Positions 24,249 to 33,646 of a DNA stretch of 40,884 nt are shown here, in pieces. Origin of the DNA: Puniceicoccales bacterium (GTDB lineage: Bacteria; Verrucomicrobiota; Verrucomicrobiia; Opitutales; LL51); the NCBI GenBank assembly GCA_031255715.1, contig JAIRRZ010000027.1:1-40884 (forward strand), written 5' to 3'. The notes beneath the pieces are model-generated. The model was not told where the DNA came from. It made no database searches and saw only the letters and a list, made by a program, of their open reading frames with translations. Within the stretch, counting starts at the first letter, position 1. Each line of letters opens with the position of its first letter. A program made the position numbers and the translations under genes.

Positions 24249-24710
24249 TCAATCGATGCGATCAAAGATCTTCAGAGCTTTTTTGAGCCAATCGTGAACC
24301 TGGTTCGAATTCAATATCTCCCTTTGATCCATCCAGACAAAAGATTTCACTTCGGTACCATCCACAATAATTTCAGGGCGTTCTTGCAATCTCGTATAAA
24401 ACACGATATCAATAACCTGTTTTTCCTGCGTATTAATGAAAAAACTGCTACAAAAATAGTCAATAACGTGAGGCAAATTAATTTTGAGTTCCTCGTAAAC
24501 TTCACGGCGAATAGCATTAAGCAAAACATCATCATAATTGCGCTCCACACCGTCATTGTTAAGCAAGCGCACAACTTCACTCTGTGTCTCATCGAAAGGC
24601 TCAACTTTTCCGCCTGGTAAAATAAACATTGACCGATCGTCAAATTGCTTCTCCAACAATAGAAATTTCCCTAGATACTCGATTAAGATTCTCGACTTAC
24701 AAATAAACAT
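24249..24710 (-). CDS. Nudix hydrolase with an extended Nudix box
   Basis: A 153-residue protein. ILPGGKVEPFDET begins the Nudix box and REVYEELKI ends it, giving the metal-binding REXXEE core. In standard members the Glu block follows GGKVE after about 15 residues; here about 20 extra residues (SEVVRLLNNDGVERNYDD) intervene. Family members hydrolyse nucleoside diphosphates linked to another group (damaged nucleotides, NADH, sugars); the substrate is not predictable. No signal peptide. The start at 24710 is followed by ordinary beta-strand sequence (ICKSRILIEYLGKFLLLEK). Confidence 0.72.
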   Translation of the reverse strand: MFICKSRILIEYLGKFLLLEKQFDDRSMFILPGGKVEPFDETQSEVVRLLNNDGVERNYDDVLLNAIRREVYEELKINLPHVIDYFCSSFFINTQEKQVIDIVFYTRLQERPEIIVDGTEVKSFVWMDQREILNSNQVHDWLKKALKIFDRID

Positions 24711-25189
24711 ATCCGTCTCCTTTCATTAATGCTTAAAAAAAGATGTCAATCGCCAATCCATCTAAATATATCCTTCGCTATACAATTACCGCCATAGTAA
24801 TGGTATTATGCAGAAAAATGATCTATCGCTTAACCAAGAATCTTTTTTTCTAAGGACGAAAAAAGAATACTGGACCACCAAAAATGACGGAATCCATATC
24901 TAAGTTGGCGAAGACAAAACAATAAAACGAGGCAAGAACAGGAAACTTAAACGCGGAACGGGAAGCCTCCTCGATTGACAATCATCGCCATAATCAATAC
25001 AAAACAGTTCTTCGATTTTCCTATGAAGGGACTAAACGCACAAGCTTTAACAGAAAACCCCGTGAAACAAGTTCAAAATGGTCTGAATAATTCCGAGAAA
25101 AAGCAAAAACAACACGAAAAATTTCTTGTCATATTACGCTCATAAAGGCCAATATAAGAATACTCCCTGTTTAGTAAACACCGAAAAGT
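24711..25189. other. intergenic stretch without a recognisable gene
   Basis: AT-rich. On the plus strand a short frame from the ATG at about 24808 has stop codons after 31 and about 56 codons; this could be the trace of a dead gene, but no family is recognisable. No tRNA, terminator or repeat is seen. Confidence 0.4.
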
Positions 25190-25747
25190 TTATTGAACCA
25201 GCTTTTCCCAAAATAAACTTGATCGCACATATTTTTTATCATTGGCCTGAATGACTACTTTCCAGGCAACAATTGTTTTAGCAAACTGACATGAGGGATC
25301 TAAGCGAACAAAAATCTCCCGATCATCGGCCACATTTTTTTTCGGTAAAAAATAAATCACGCATCGAGGATCCAGCTCACCAAACACCACATACCACACC
25401 GTTAATTCCCCATGCCCTACGATTTTTTCTAACGAAACATTGAGCACAACTACCACATAAGTTCCGGCAAAGGTTTGCTCCGAATCCACCCCTAAAACAT
25501 AACGCTGTTCGCGATGATTTCCAATACAATTGGGCCGAGAGGATTCTCCTCTGAATAAACGCCACATCGTCGACAAATATTCAAAATCGCGATTTTTTTT
25601 AGTGGTGATAAGGACATCTTTGATTACCTGATTCTTACTTTCTTCGACTTTTGCAGAGGGAGATGCACATCCTCGGCAATGGTTTTTTCTTCCATACACC
25701 CGCACAAAACTCAATAAAGCTAAAATCAATAAAAAATACTTCGGCAT
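25190..25747 (-). CDS. hypothetical exported protein
   Basis: A 185-residue protein with a clear signal peptide (MPKYFLLILALLSFVRVYG). A short Cys motif follows (HCRGCAS), then a beta-rich region (GTYVVVVLNVSLEKIVGHG, ELTVWYVVFGELDP). It contains six or so cysteines, suggesting disulphides in the periplasm. No family is recognised. It is divergent from glycogen phosphorylase, with 93 bases between the starts. Confidence 0.55.
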   Translation of the reverse strand: MPKYFLLILALLSFVRVYGRKNHCRGCASPSAKVEESKNQVIKDVLITTKKNRDFEYLSTMWRLFRGESSRPNCIGNHREQRYVLGVDSEQTFAGTYVVVVLNVSLEKIVGHGELTVWYVVFGELDPRCVIYFLPKKNVADDREIFVRLDPSCQFAKTIVAWKVVIQANDKKYVRSSLFWEKLVQ

Positions 25748-25840
25748 ATACTTTCACCAACATATATTCCTATCATATCTAAGTGTAATATTTTTATTGG
25801 CAAAAAGAAAGAATTAAATAATAGTCCCCAAGGGGTATTT

Positions 25841-28402
25841 ATGGAACAAGTTAGATCCTGTAACGATAGTACAAAAAAAATAAATAAATCCAATGAAAGC
25901 TGTGGATGCTGTATGGATAAGTCCAAAGACACAAGGGCACCGGATTTTTTTATAAAAGCAACGGTTAAAGAGTTAAAAGAAACCATCCTACATCATCTGG
26001 AATGCCGACTCGCTAGAGAAAAAACTTCGGCATCACCATATGAATGGTGGCTCGCAACTTGCTATGCCATTCGCGATAAAATTCTTAATCGCTATATAAA
26101 AACGCAACGGGCTCAACATGAATCACATATTCGCCGACTGTACTACCTGTCACTTGAATATCTTCCTGGACGCTTGCTGAAAAATAACTTGTACAACTCA
26201 GGAATTTTTGAAGAAATGCGCGAAGCACTCAAAGAACTTGGCCAAGACCTGGATCTTATCTTCAACGAAGAACAAGATCCCGCACTCGGCAATGGCGGAC
26301 TCGGTCGCCTCGCTTCCTGCTTTCTCGACTCCCTTGCCACACTCAATTACCCTGCCATTGGCTATGGTATTCACTATGAATTTGGTTTATTTCGCCAGGA
26401 AATTGTCAATGGCCAACAGGTAGAACATCCCGATAATTGGATGACTGCAGGTAGGAGTCCGTGGCAAATTACTCGCCCCGAAAATGCCCAACGCATTAAA
26501 TTGTACGGCAATGTTAAAAGCCATTATAATGAGCAAGGAGACTGGGTTCCTATCTGGGAAAACACCCAGGATATTATTGGAATTCCATGGGATATCCCCA
26601 TCGTTGGCTACGGCGCCGAAACCGTTAATTTTTTACGCCTATGGGAAGCTCATGCGACGGAAGAATTTAACCTGGAAAACTTTAATCGTGGCGATTACAT
26701 TCAGGCGGTTCGCGATAAGGTTGAAACGGAAACCATTTCGAAAATCCTCTATCCCAACGATGCCACCACCCAGGGAAAAGAACTTCGCCTTATGCAGCAG
26801 TACTTTTTCGTAGCTTGCTCAATAAAAGACATTCTTCGACGCTATAAAAACCTCAATAACGACTGGTCTAACCTAACAGCAACGGTAGCGCTACAACTCA
26901 ACGATACCCATCCGACCATCGCAATCGTCGAAATGATGCGTATTCTCATCGATGAAGAAAAAATGCTCTGGCCACAAGCTTGGAGCATTTGCAAAGAAAT
27001 CTTCGCATATACTAACCATACACTTTTACCGGAAGCGCTCGAAACGTGGAGTGTGGAACTTTTCCAGAAAGTCTTACCCCGGCATTACCAGATCATTTGC
27101 GAAATCAATCGCCGCTTCCTCGACGAGGATGTGGAACAAAAATGGCCCAATGACAACGAAAAAAAACGTGAACTATCGATCATTGCAGAAAGTGAACATC
27201 CATTCATTCGTATGGCTCATCTGGCGGTCGTAGGAAGCCATTCGGTAAACGGCGTTGCACGCATGCATTCGGAATTACTTAAATCACAGCTCTTTCCAAA
27301 CTTCCACGAACTTTATCCCAAACTATTTAACAATAAAACCAATGGTATTACACCACGCCGCTGGCTAAAACTTTGCAACCCCAAACTCGCCCAACTCATT
27401 GACTCAAAGATTGGTCCAAATTGGATAGCCGATCTGGATCGACTCAAAGAACTCGCAAAATTTGCGAATGATAAAACATTTCAAGAACAATTCATGGCGA
27501 TTAAGCATGACAACAAAACTGCTCTAGCGGAATATATTCAGCAAAAATTGAATATTGAGATCAGTCCCAATGCGCTTTTCGATGTCCAAATCAAACGCCT
27601 ACACGAATACAAGCGACAGCACCTCAATCTTTTACACATTCTCGCACTGTTTCGCCGCGTAGCTAAAAACCCCAACGACGACTCTATTCATCCGCGTGTT
27701 TTTATCTTTAGTGCCAAGGCAGCACCGGGATATGTTATGGCAAAGAAAATTATTCACGCCATCAATCTCGCAGCCAATTTTGTCAATAATAATAAGGAGA
27801 TCAATGGCAAGATTAAGATTATTTTTATTCCCAACTACTGTGTGACGGTCGCCGAAAAGATCATTCCCGCAGCAGATTTATCGGAACAGATATCCACAGC
27901 CGGCAAGGAAGCTTCTGGAACGGGAAACATGAAACTCGCCTTGAATGGCGCTTGCACAATCGGCACACTCGACGGTGCAAATGTGGAAATTTTAGAGGAA
28001 GTGGGCAACGAAAATATTTTCATCTTTGGCAATACGGAACAGGAAATTACTGCCCTGAAAAATAACGGATACAACCCACAAAATTATTATAATAACGATG
28101 AAGAATTGAGAGCGATCCTCGACTGGATGCGCTCCGATTTCTTCGCTACACCGAATGGTGAAAACCCGATGAAAGAAATCGCAGAAAATCTCACAACCAA
28201 TGATCCTTTTTTCGTTTTAGCGGATTTCCATGCCTATTGCGAAGCGCATAACCGTATTAACAATGCCTATAAAAACCGCCCCCTATGGGCTAAAATGGCA
28301 ATTTCCAATACGGCTCTTTTGGGAAAATTTTCCAGTGATCGAACGATCAAAGAATATGCCAAAGACATCTGGAACCTAAAAAGTATTCACGTAGGAAACT
28401 AG
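25841..28402 (+). CDS. glgP: glycogen/starch phosphorylase
   Basis: An 853-residue cytoplasmic enzyme that releases glucose-1-phosphate from glycogen. It has the family landmarks NNLYNSGIFEEM, DPALGNGGLGRLASCFLDSL, and the pyridoxal-phosphate region GTGNMKLALNGACTIGTLDG with the cofactor lysine near residue 698. AAGGGG lies eight bases ahead of the ATG. The first ~35 residues are an unusual polar, Cys-containing extension (SCGCCMDKSKD) before the conserved domain begins at about residue 40. No other glycogen gene is nearby, so it stands alone. It implies glycogen storage in the host cell. Confidence 0.95.
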   Translation: MEQVRSCNDSTKKINKSNESCGCCMDKSKDTRAPDFFIKATVKELKETILHHLECRLAREKTSASPYEWWLATCYAIRDKILNRYIKTQRAQHESHIRRLYYLSLEYLPGRLLKNNLYNSGIFEEMREALKELGQDLDLIFNEEQDPALGNGGLGRLASCFLDSLATLNYPAIGYGIHYEFGLFRQEIVNGQQVEHPDNWMTAGRSPWQITRPENAQRIKLYGNVKSHYNEQGDWVPIWENTQDIIGIPWDIPIVGYGAETVNFLRLWEAHATEEFNLENFNRGDYIQAVRDKVETETISKILYPNDATTQGKELRLMQQYFFVACSIKDILRRYKNLNNDWSNLTATVALQLNDTHPTIAIVEMMRILIDEEKMLWPQAWSICKEIFAYTNHTLLPEALETWSVELFQKVLPRHYQIICEINRRFLDEDVEQKWPNDNEKKRELSIIAESEHPFIRMAHLAVVGSHSVNGVARMHSELLKSQLFPNFHELYPKLFNNKTNGITPRRWLKLCNPKLAQLIDSKIGPNWIADLDRLKELAKFANDKTFQEQFMAIKHDNKTALAEYIQQKLNIEISPNALFDVQIKRLHEYKRQHLNLLHILALFRRVAKNPNDDSIHPRVFIFSAKAAPGYVMAKKIIHAINLAANFVNNNKEINGKIKIIFIPNYCVTVAEKIIPAADLSEQISTAGKEASGTGNMKLALNGACTIGTLDGANVEILEEVGNENIFIFGNTEQEITALKNNGYNPQNYYNNDEELRAILDWMRSDFFATPNGENPMKEIAENLTTNDPFFVLADFHAYCEAHNRINNAYKNRPLWAKMAISNTALLGKFSSDRTIKEYAKDIWNLKSIHVGN

Positions 28403-28575
28403 TACGTTGCAGTGAAACGCTCTCAAGAAATATTCAAAAGCATTACCTCATTCAATGATTTTCACCGAGAACAAAATCATGAAAAATGTAATTTAATTCC
28501 GGGAGACCGGGGAAGAGAAGCCTTTTAGTGAACAAACTTGACTTTATTTTAAAAAAAATAACAATTTAAGATAGG

Positions 28576-28947
28576 ATGGGTTGGAAAAAATTACTAAAGA
28601 ATATTGATTGGGACGACTTGCGTTTCATGAATTCGTCCTTCATAATTGAAGTGGATAAACCATCGGAATCACCAAATACCACCAATGGCAGAAATGTTCC
28701 ATTTCCCAACGAAGATGATTCCTGCATCTTCTCTCTAAGGTTCAATAAAGAAGTAATATTTTCAAAAATAGGATTTATAAACACATTAGGCAACAGTGAT
28801 AATGCGTTATTTTATGCCATATGCCATGGCAATGCCTCAACACAACCACCATTGAGGACTGGTCTATCGAAGGAAAAGAAAAAACATCAAATCAAAAAAT
28901 GGACACGCGAAGCAATCATCGAAAAATTGCAAAGGCATTCCACGTAG
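28576..28947 (+). CDS. hypothetical protein
   Basis: A 123-residue polar protein not recognised, beginning MGWKKLLKNIDWDD. It contains no signal peptide or membrane segment and ends in a Lys/Arg-rich helix (KKKHQIKKWTREAIIEKLQR). No strong ribosome-binding site precedes the ATG. It lies 33 bases before the ExeA-like gene on the same strand and might be part of that transcript. It could also be a chance ORF; base composition does not decide. Confidence 0.4.
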   Translation: MGWKKLLKNIDWDDLRFMNSSFIIEVDKPSESPNTTNGRNVPFPNEDDSCIFSLRFNKEVIFSKIGFINTLGNSDNALFYAICHGNASTQPPLRTGLSKEKKKHQIKKWTREAIIEKLQRHST

Positions 28948-28980
28948 TTTAATAGAAAATTAAAAAAAAATTCACACGAT

Positions 28981-29838
28981 ATGTACCTAGAATTCTTTGA
29001 ACTCAAACATAAGCCGTTTACAATCAAAACGGAAACCCATGCGCTGTACATGAGCCCCCAATACATGACAGCCTTTTCATTATTGCAGTATGGCATCGAA
29101 AACTGTGATGGCTTTACGGTCATTACGGGAGAGGTTGGCTGCGGAAAAACAACCATCTGCAATGCACTTATCAGGGAACTTGATCCATCCAAGTCACTCA
29201 GTATTTCTTTACCGATTCCTCCCCACGATGAATACCAATTACTTAACGCGATTTGCAGCGCGCTCCATATTTCGGTAATGGGACGCGAATCGGTCGAAAA
29301 AATTCGTGCAAAAATCACGGACAAACTCCGCAATGAACGAGTTCATGGTAAACGGGCAGTACTCATCATCGATGAAGCCCAAAATTTGGAGCTCGATAGT
29401 CTGGAAACGGTTCGCCTTTTATCCAATATCGAACGCGATGACGAAAAACTACTCCACATCGTCCTCGTTGGTCAACCAGAACTCAAGCAAAAGTTGAAAA
29501 AACAATGCATGCGCCAATTGCGCCAACGTATTTCGGTCTACCATGATCTGAAACCTCTTAGCTTCATGGACATGAAAAATTACATTCAACATCGACTCAG
29601 CTTAGCAAGAGATGGCAAACAGAAGTCGAAAAAATTTCAGGTACAGCGAGAACAGGTTCCTACCTTCTCTTTCTTTGCTCTGAGGAAAATTTATACGGCT
29701 AGCAAAGGCATTCCACGGATCATCAATAACATTTGTGATAAGGCTCTCATTTCGGCATTCATTGACTATTCGACAAAAGTCCGTCTAAAAGATGTAAATC
29801 GAGCATTAAAAGACATTAATCAATTGCAAAAAATATGA
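28981..29838 (+). CDS. ExeA/GspA-type AAA ATPase
   Basis: A 285-residue protein. It opens with MYLEFFELKHKPFTI, the characteristic start of ExeA-like ATPases. A P-loop GEVGCGKTT is at about residues 50-58, Walker B AVLIIDEAQNL at about 121-131, and the sensor region LLHIVLVGQPEL follows. ExeA works with ExeB to help assemble the type II secretin in the outer membrane; relatives also serve pili and transposition. No peptidoglycan-binding C-terminal domain is present, unlike Aeromonas ExeA. Its stop overlaps the next gene by four bases, pointing to a functional pair. Confidence 0.82.
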   Translation: MYLEFFELKHKPFTIKTETHALYMSPQYMTAFSLLQYGIENCDGFTVITGEVGCGKTTICNALIRELDPSKSLSISLPIPPHDEYQLLNAICSALHISVMGRESVEKIRAKITDKLRNERVHGKRAVLIIDEAQNLELDSLETVRLLSNIERDDEKLLHIVLVGQPELKQKLKKQCMRQLRQRISVYHDLKPLSFMDMKNYIQHRLSLARDGKQKSKKFQVQREQVPTFSFFALRKIYTASKGIPRIINNICDKALISAFIDYSTKVRLKDVNRALKDINQLQKI

Positions 29839-31127
29839 GCTTAATTTTTGAAGGATTAAAACGGAATGGGAATCGCCAAAAGCAATCATCCCAAGTAATA
29901 TTGCAAACGGAATCATCCGAAGAAGACTTAGATGTAACAACGGCAACGGCATCACTCCTATCGGACCAAATGCAATTTCTAAAAAAAACAGAATCGTATT
30001 CTACTGCCGTCGATTGTTTTCCCAAAAACAATCCCCATCGACAACGTGATCAAATACAGATTATTCGTTCAAAAAAATCAGACATTACCAATACCAATAA
30101 ATTCCCACCAGTGCAAGTACATTCGCCGAAAAAATCAAATCAATCGACGGAACTACAAACTTCGCCAAGTGCAGCCCGCATTGAACAATTAAGAAACGGA
30201 TTGCAACGGCCTCGCTTTATTTTCAAACCGCAAAATCCAGCAAACATTAACACCACATCCACTTCTAAAAATAAATTAACCAATGGACTAATCATTTTAG
30301 AATCGCTGATCACCGCCCCCTACAAACTCTTAAAATTTCTGTGTGGAACACCTTTACAGTCCATTAATTTTTGTTCCAATTGGACCGTTTTATTGCTTGT
30401 AAAACTTTGGGAAAGCATATGCACTTCAGTGGGCATCATCGCCAATATCTTCTCAAAACTAGCCCGACTATATTATTCTACTCTGTTACGGCTGCCCGTT
30501 CTAGGGTTAACACTAATAGGTTCATTCCTTAAGCGACAATGCTCCTTTTTCTACGACTGTATGCGTATTGGAGTCGACAAACTACGCGAAAAAGCAAAGG
30601 TAGGACTAACACTGATCAGCGGCATATTTTTTTCATTAATCCACTGCTATCGCACAGCTATTAACAAAATATTATCCATTTCCTTACCCAACCATTGGAT
30701 CCAAAACGCCATGGTCTTCCTAATGAAGAGCTCTGCGATAACAATTTCCTGTTGTTTTGTTGTCATGGTAATAAAAAATGTCATCTGTCCCGATATTCTT
30801 CAAAACACAAAAGACTCGATCGGCACTGCTGTCGCGTTACAGGGAAAAACAATGCCCCGGCGCAAATTGAAACATCTTTTTAGAGATCCATTAATCGTAA
30901 AACAAAAGCAAGTCAGAAATGCTTTATTAGCGATGCACGTAGACACTATTCAACGCTACGAACAAGGCAATGAACGAATTATCATTGATGACAAGATATA
31001 TGGGCTCGGCTCGATAATGAACGAACACCCACGCATCTGGCTCGAAAAAATAGGGAAAAATAACCTCTACTTTTCAGATAAATACGGGCAATACTATAAA
31101 CGCGCTCTCATCGACATGATGGAGTAA
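29835..31127 (+). CDS. GspB-like partner of the ExeA-type ATPase
   Basis: A 430-residue protein. The N-terminal half is polar and Ser/Thr/Gln-rich. A middle region has several amphipathic or hydrophobic segments, with a probable membrane span near residues 298-315 (ITISCCFVVMVIKNV). The C-terminal ~60 residues form a compact module (GNERIIIDDKIYGLGSIM, then NEHPRIWLEKIGKNNLYFSD) resembling the C-terminal domain of GspB/ExeB/PulB. Overlap with the ExeA-type gene and this tail are the reasons for the call. The length is greater than most GspB proteins. No other type II secretion gene is in view. Confidence 0.5.
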   Translation: MSLIFEGLKRNGNRQKQSSQVILQTESSEEDLDVTTATASLLSDQMQFLKKTESYSTAVDCFPKNNPHRQRDQIQIIRSKKSDITNTNKFPPVQVHSPKKSNQSTELQTSPSAARIEQLRNGLQRPRFIFKPQNPANINTTSTSKNKLTNGLIILESLITAPYKLLKFLCGTPLQSINFCSNWTVLLLVKLWESICTSVGIIANIFSKLARLYYSTLLRLPVLGLTLIGSFLKRQCSFFYDCMRIGVDKLREKAKVGLTLISGIFFSLIHCYRTAINKILSISLPNHWIQNAMVFLMKSSAITISCCFVVMVIKNVICPDILQNTKDSIGTAVALQGKTMPRRKLKHLFRDPLIVKQKQVRNALLAMHVDTIQRYEQGNERIIIDDKIYGLGSIMNEHPRIWLEKIGKNNLYFSDKYGQYYKRALIDMME

Positions 31128-31605
31128 AAAAAATATTCAATCCTCTCCTCAAAAAATCATTTCACTTACAAATCATTCATAATGATAATTATCCACAATT
31201 TCTTTTCTAGCCATTAATTTAGCTACATTGCTGCCGTTGGACAAAAAAACCCTAGGCATTTCTCCTGCGCCCACTAAGTCTATAAACAAAAGTGGCCGAC
31301 GAAATGAGTAAAACAGTAAATGTAACTAAATTATGAAAAAGAAATACAAGAAACACACAACTCACCGGTAATAAAACTGCTACAAGTGCTAAATTCCAAT
31401 GTTAGTATACAAGTGAATCGAGCAATAGAATAAAAAGGACTCTTCTCAGCCAAATACACAGCGAAAACTAAAACCAAAGCTAAATCAAAAAAAGAAAACA
31501 AGGCCAATTACTCATCTTTCGAAAAATAACTACAAGATTTATTTTCTGAATATTAGTATTAAGATTAATGAAAAAGCAATAAACCTAGGAGACGCAAAAA
31601 AATAA
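31128..31605. other. intergenic stretch without a recognisable gene
   Basis: AT-rich, many stops in all frames, no strong hairpin or repeat. It separates the GspB-like gene from the tRNA-Val that faces it. Confidence 0.5.
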
Positions 31606-31682
31606 TGGTGGGAGATAGTGGACTCGAACCACCGACCCCTTGCGTGTGAAGCAAGTGCTCTAACCAACTGAGCTAACCCCCC
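31606..31682 (-). tRNA. tRNA-Val (CAC)
   Basis: 77 bases with an encoded CCA. Anticodon loop TTCACAC (CAC, reading GTG). The acceptor stem GGGGGGT pairs with ATCTCCC using two G-U pairs; D and T arms are complete. Confidence 0.93.
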
Positions 31683-32014
31683 ATAGAGTTTATCCATCTC
31701 TATGGCTCTTTTTCGCTTTGTCAAACTATTCTAACGGAATACCGGATATAGCACAAAAATCATCACCATAACATGTCGATCACTAGCCATATCCCGATAC
31801 TTCTCAATTTACTAGTACAAAAAACACCTATCCATATTACCTCAGATTGCCATTTTGAACGCTAATATCGCCATTGATTCCCCAAATGACGAAACATAAT
31901 CACTATGGAACTGCGTAAAGAACCACTCACAAATAGGACGACAATGTACATGGCTACACACAAGTAGATGCCTAAAAGAAAAAAGAGTAACTCAACGGTA
32001 ACATTTTTTGTCCT
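31683..32014. other. intergenic stretch without a recognisable gene
   Basis: No credible ORF, RNA or repeat is seen between tRNA-Val and the TPR lipoprotein stop. Confidence 0.5.
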
Positions 32015-33403
32015 TCATTGTTGTTTACCATTCTCTATCTTTTCATAAGTTTGCAGAAGATGTTTTACTTTAGGAATTTCAGGATGATTAACTGGAGCCA
32101 AATCTAGAAATTTCTCATAGGAATGCTTCGCTCCTATCGCATCGCTTATGTACATTTCCTGAGCATTTGCCCACCGAAACCAACCTTCAGGATTTTCAGG
32201 GAATGTATGAATCACGTCCTTTAAAAGGCGCACATAATCCGTACTGCTATGTGAACACAAAACAATATCCAAATAGGTCATATAAAAATCAATACATTCT
32301 GGCTTAATTTTAATCGCTTCCTGAATCGCCATTTCCGCAATATCGTATTTGTTAACCTTTTGGAGACACCCCGTCAATGCAGCCCAAATATCCACATTTT
32401 TTCCATCTATGCTAAGTATTTTCCATAGAATCGAAATCGCTTCATCGTAATCCCCTCGCAGGCGAGCCTTGTCCACGGAATTCTTCAAGGTTGCAATTTT
32501 ATCCAGCTCCTTCTCCTCTCCTTTTGAAATATTGCCAGCAGGAGTTGCCAATTGCCCCATAGACGATAATGAAGCATTAAGTTCAATTGTTTTCAGAAAA
32601 AACTGAGGCAAAACGATTTTTTTTAAATCCAATTTGATATTTTCCAATTCATTCAATTTTCTCTGAAACAACCGGATGGCATCGACAATGCTCTGAATAT
32701 CAATACCTTTCACGGATTTTTCTCCGAGAGCGAGCAATTGTGTACCAACATCCAACAAACCGTTTAAATCTTTGAATAGCAAATAAATTTCCCAAAGCCC
32801 GTTTAGGGCAAATAGATTATTTTTATCCACCGCCAGTGTCGAAAGAAACCAATTACAGGCTTGGAGATAATTCTTAGCATCGAAAAACAAAGTTGCCACC
32901 AAATTGCAGATATCAACGGATTCATTGGCATAGAGAATCAAAAGCTTAAGTGCTTTCTTTTTTTGCCCACTTTTTAAAAGTACCATCGCATATTTTATTT
33001 GAATTTCCGTATCCTCGGACAGGACCTCCAAATACCATTTGTAGCACAAACAAGCCTGATCCCAATCCTGTTTTTTTTCGTAAATTTCTGCCGCCTTCAG
33101 GTAACAATGATAACGCAAATCTGACAGACCAGCCGTCTGTTCGAAGTAGAATGCAGCAAGTTCATCATCTCCAGTCGACAAATATACAGAGGCTAACAAT
33201 TCGGTAATCTCCGAAACATTACCATAAACACGCATGCCTTCTTCTAAAATTCTAATGGCATCCCTAGGCTGATTATTAGCGATACAATCTTTAGCCTTCA
33301 GAATACACTCATTAGCATTCTTCTCCTGTGCATTTTCCAGATTTTGTCGACATCCTGCTAATACAACAACAGAGAGGAACATAGACTTTAACCAAAAAGA
33401 CAT
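32015..33403 (-). CDS. TPR-repeat lipoprotein
   Basis: A 462-residue protein with a lipoprotein signal ending in LAGC, so it is probably anchored to a membrane on the periplasmic side. Most of the rest is tetratricopeptide-like helices: DAIRILEEGMRVYGNVSEI, DDELAAFYFEQTAG, DWDQACLCYKWYLEV, YDEAISILWKIL, and KYDIAEMAIQEAIKIKPE. It resembles periplasmic assembly scaffolds such as those for pili, secretins or cell-wall machinery. The partner is unknown. Divergent from dnaX, with 243 bases between. Confidence 0.75.
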   Translation of the reverse strand: MSFWLKSMFLSVVVLAGCRQNLENAQEKNANECILKAKDCIANNQPRDAIRILEEGMRVYGNVSEITELLASVYLSTGDDELAAFYFEQTAGLSDLRYHCYLKAAEIYEKKQDWDQACLCYKWYLEVLSEDTEIQIKYAMVLLKSGQKKKALKLLILYANESVDICNLVATLFFDAKNYLQACNWFLSTLAVDKNNLFALNGLWEIYLLFKDLNGLLDVGTQLLALGEKSVKGIDIQSIVDAIRLFQRKLNELENIKLDLKKIVLPQFFLKTIELNASLSSMGQLATPAGNISKGEEKELDKIATLKNSVDKARLRGDYDEAISILWKILSIDGKNVDIWAALTGCLQKVNKYDIAEMAIQEAIKIKPECIDFYMTYLDIVLCSHSSTDYVRLLKDVIHTFPENPEGWFRWANAQEMYISDAIGAKHSYEKFLDLAPVNHPEIPKVKHLLQTYEKIENGKQQ

Positions 33404-33646
33404 TTTAGCTTCTCATAACAGTAATAAATCGTGAAATGAGTGCAATACCAGATCCATCCCGATCCAGGACTTATAAACACAACAAAACATCAACATTTTT
33501 CTTGCTTTTTCCTACCCAAATAAAAAGCGCCACTCTTGTCCATAACCAAACATCTTTTAACAAAATTCAAACGATATCCAATTTAAGGATTCATATCCCT
33601 CCAAATAAACCTTGAAGTAGAAACCCATTATGGGTATTTTTACCTC

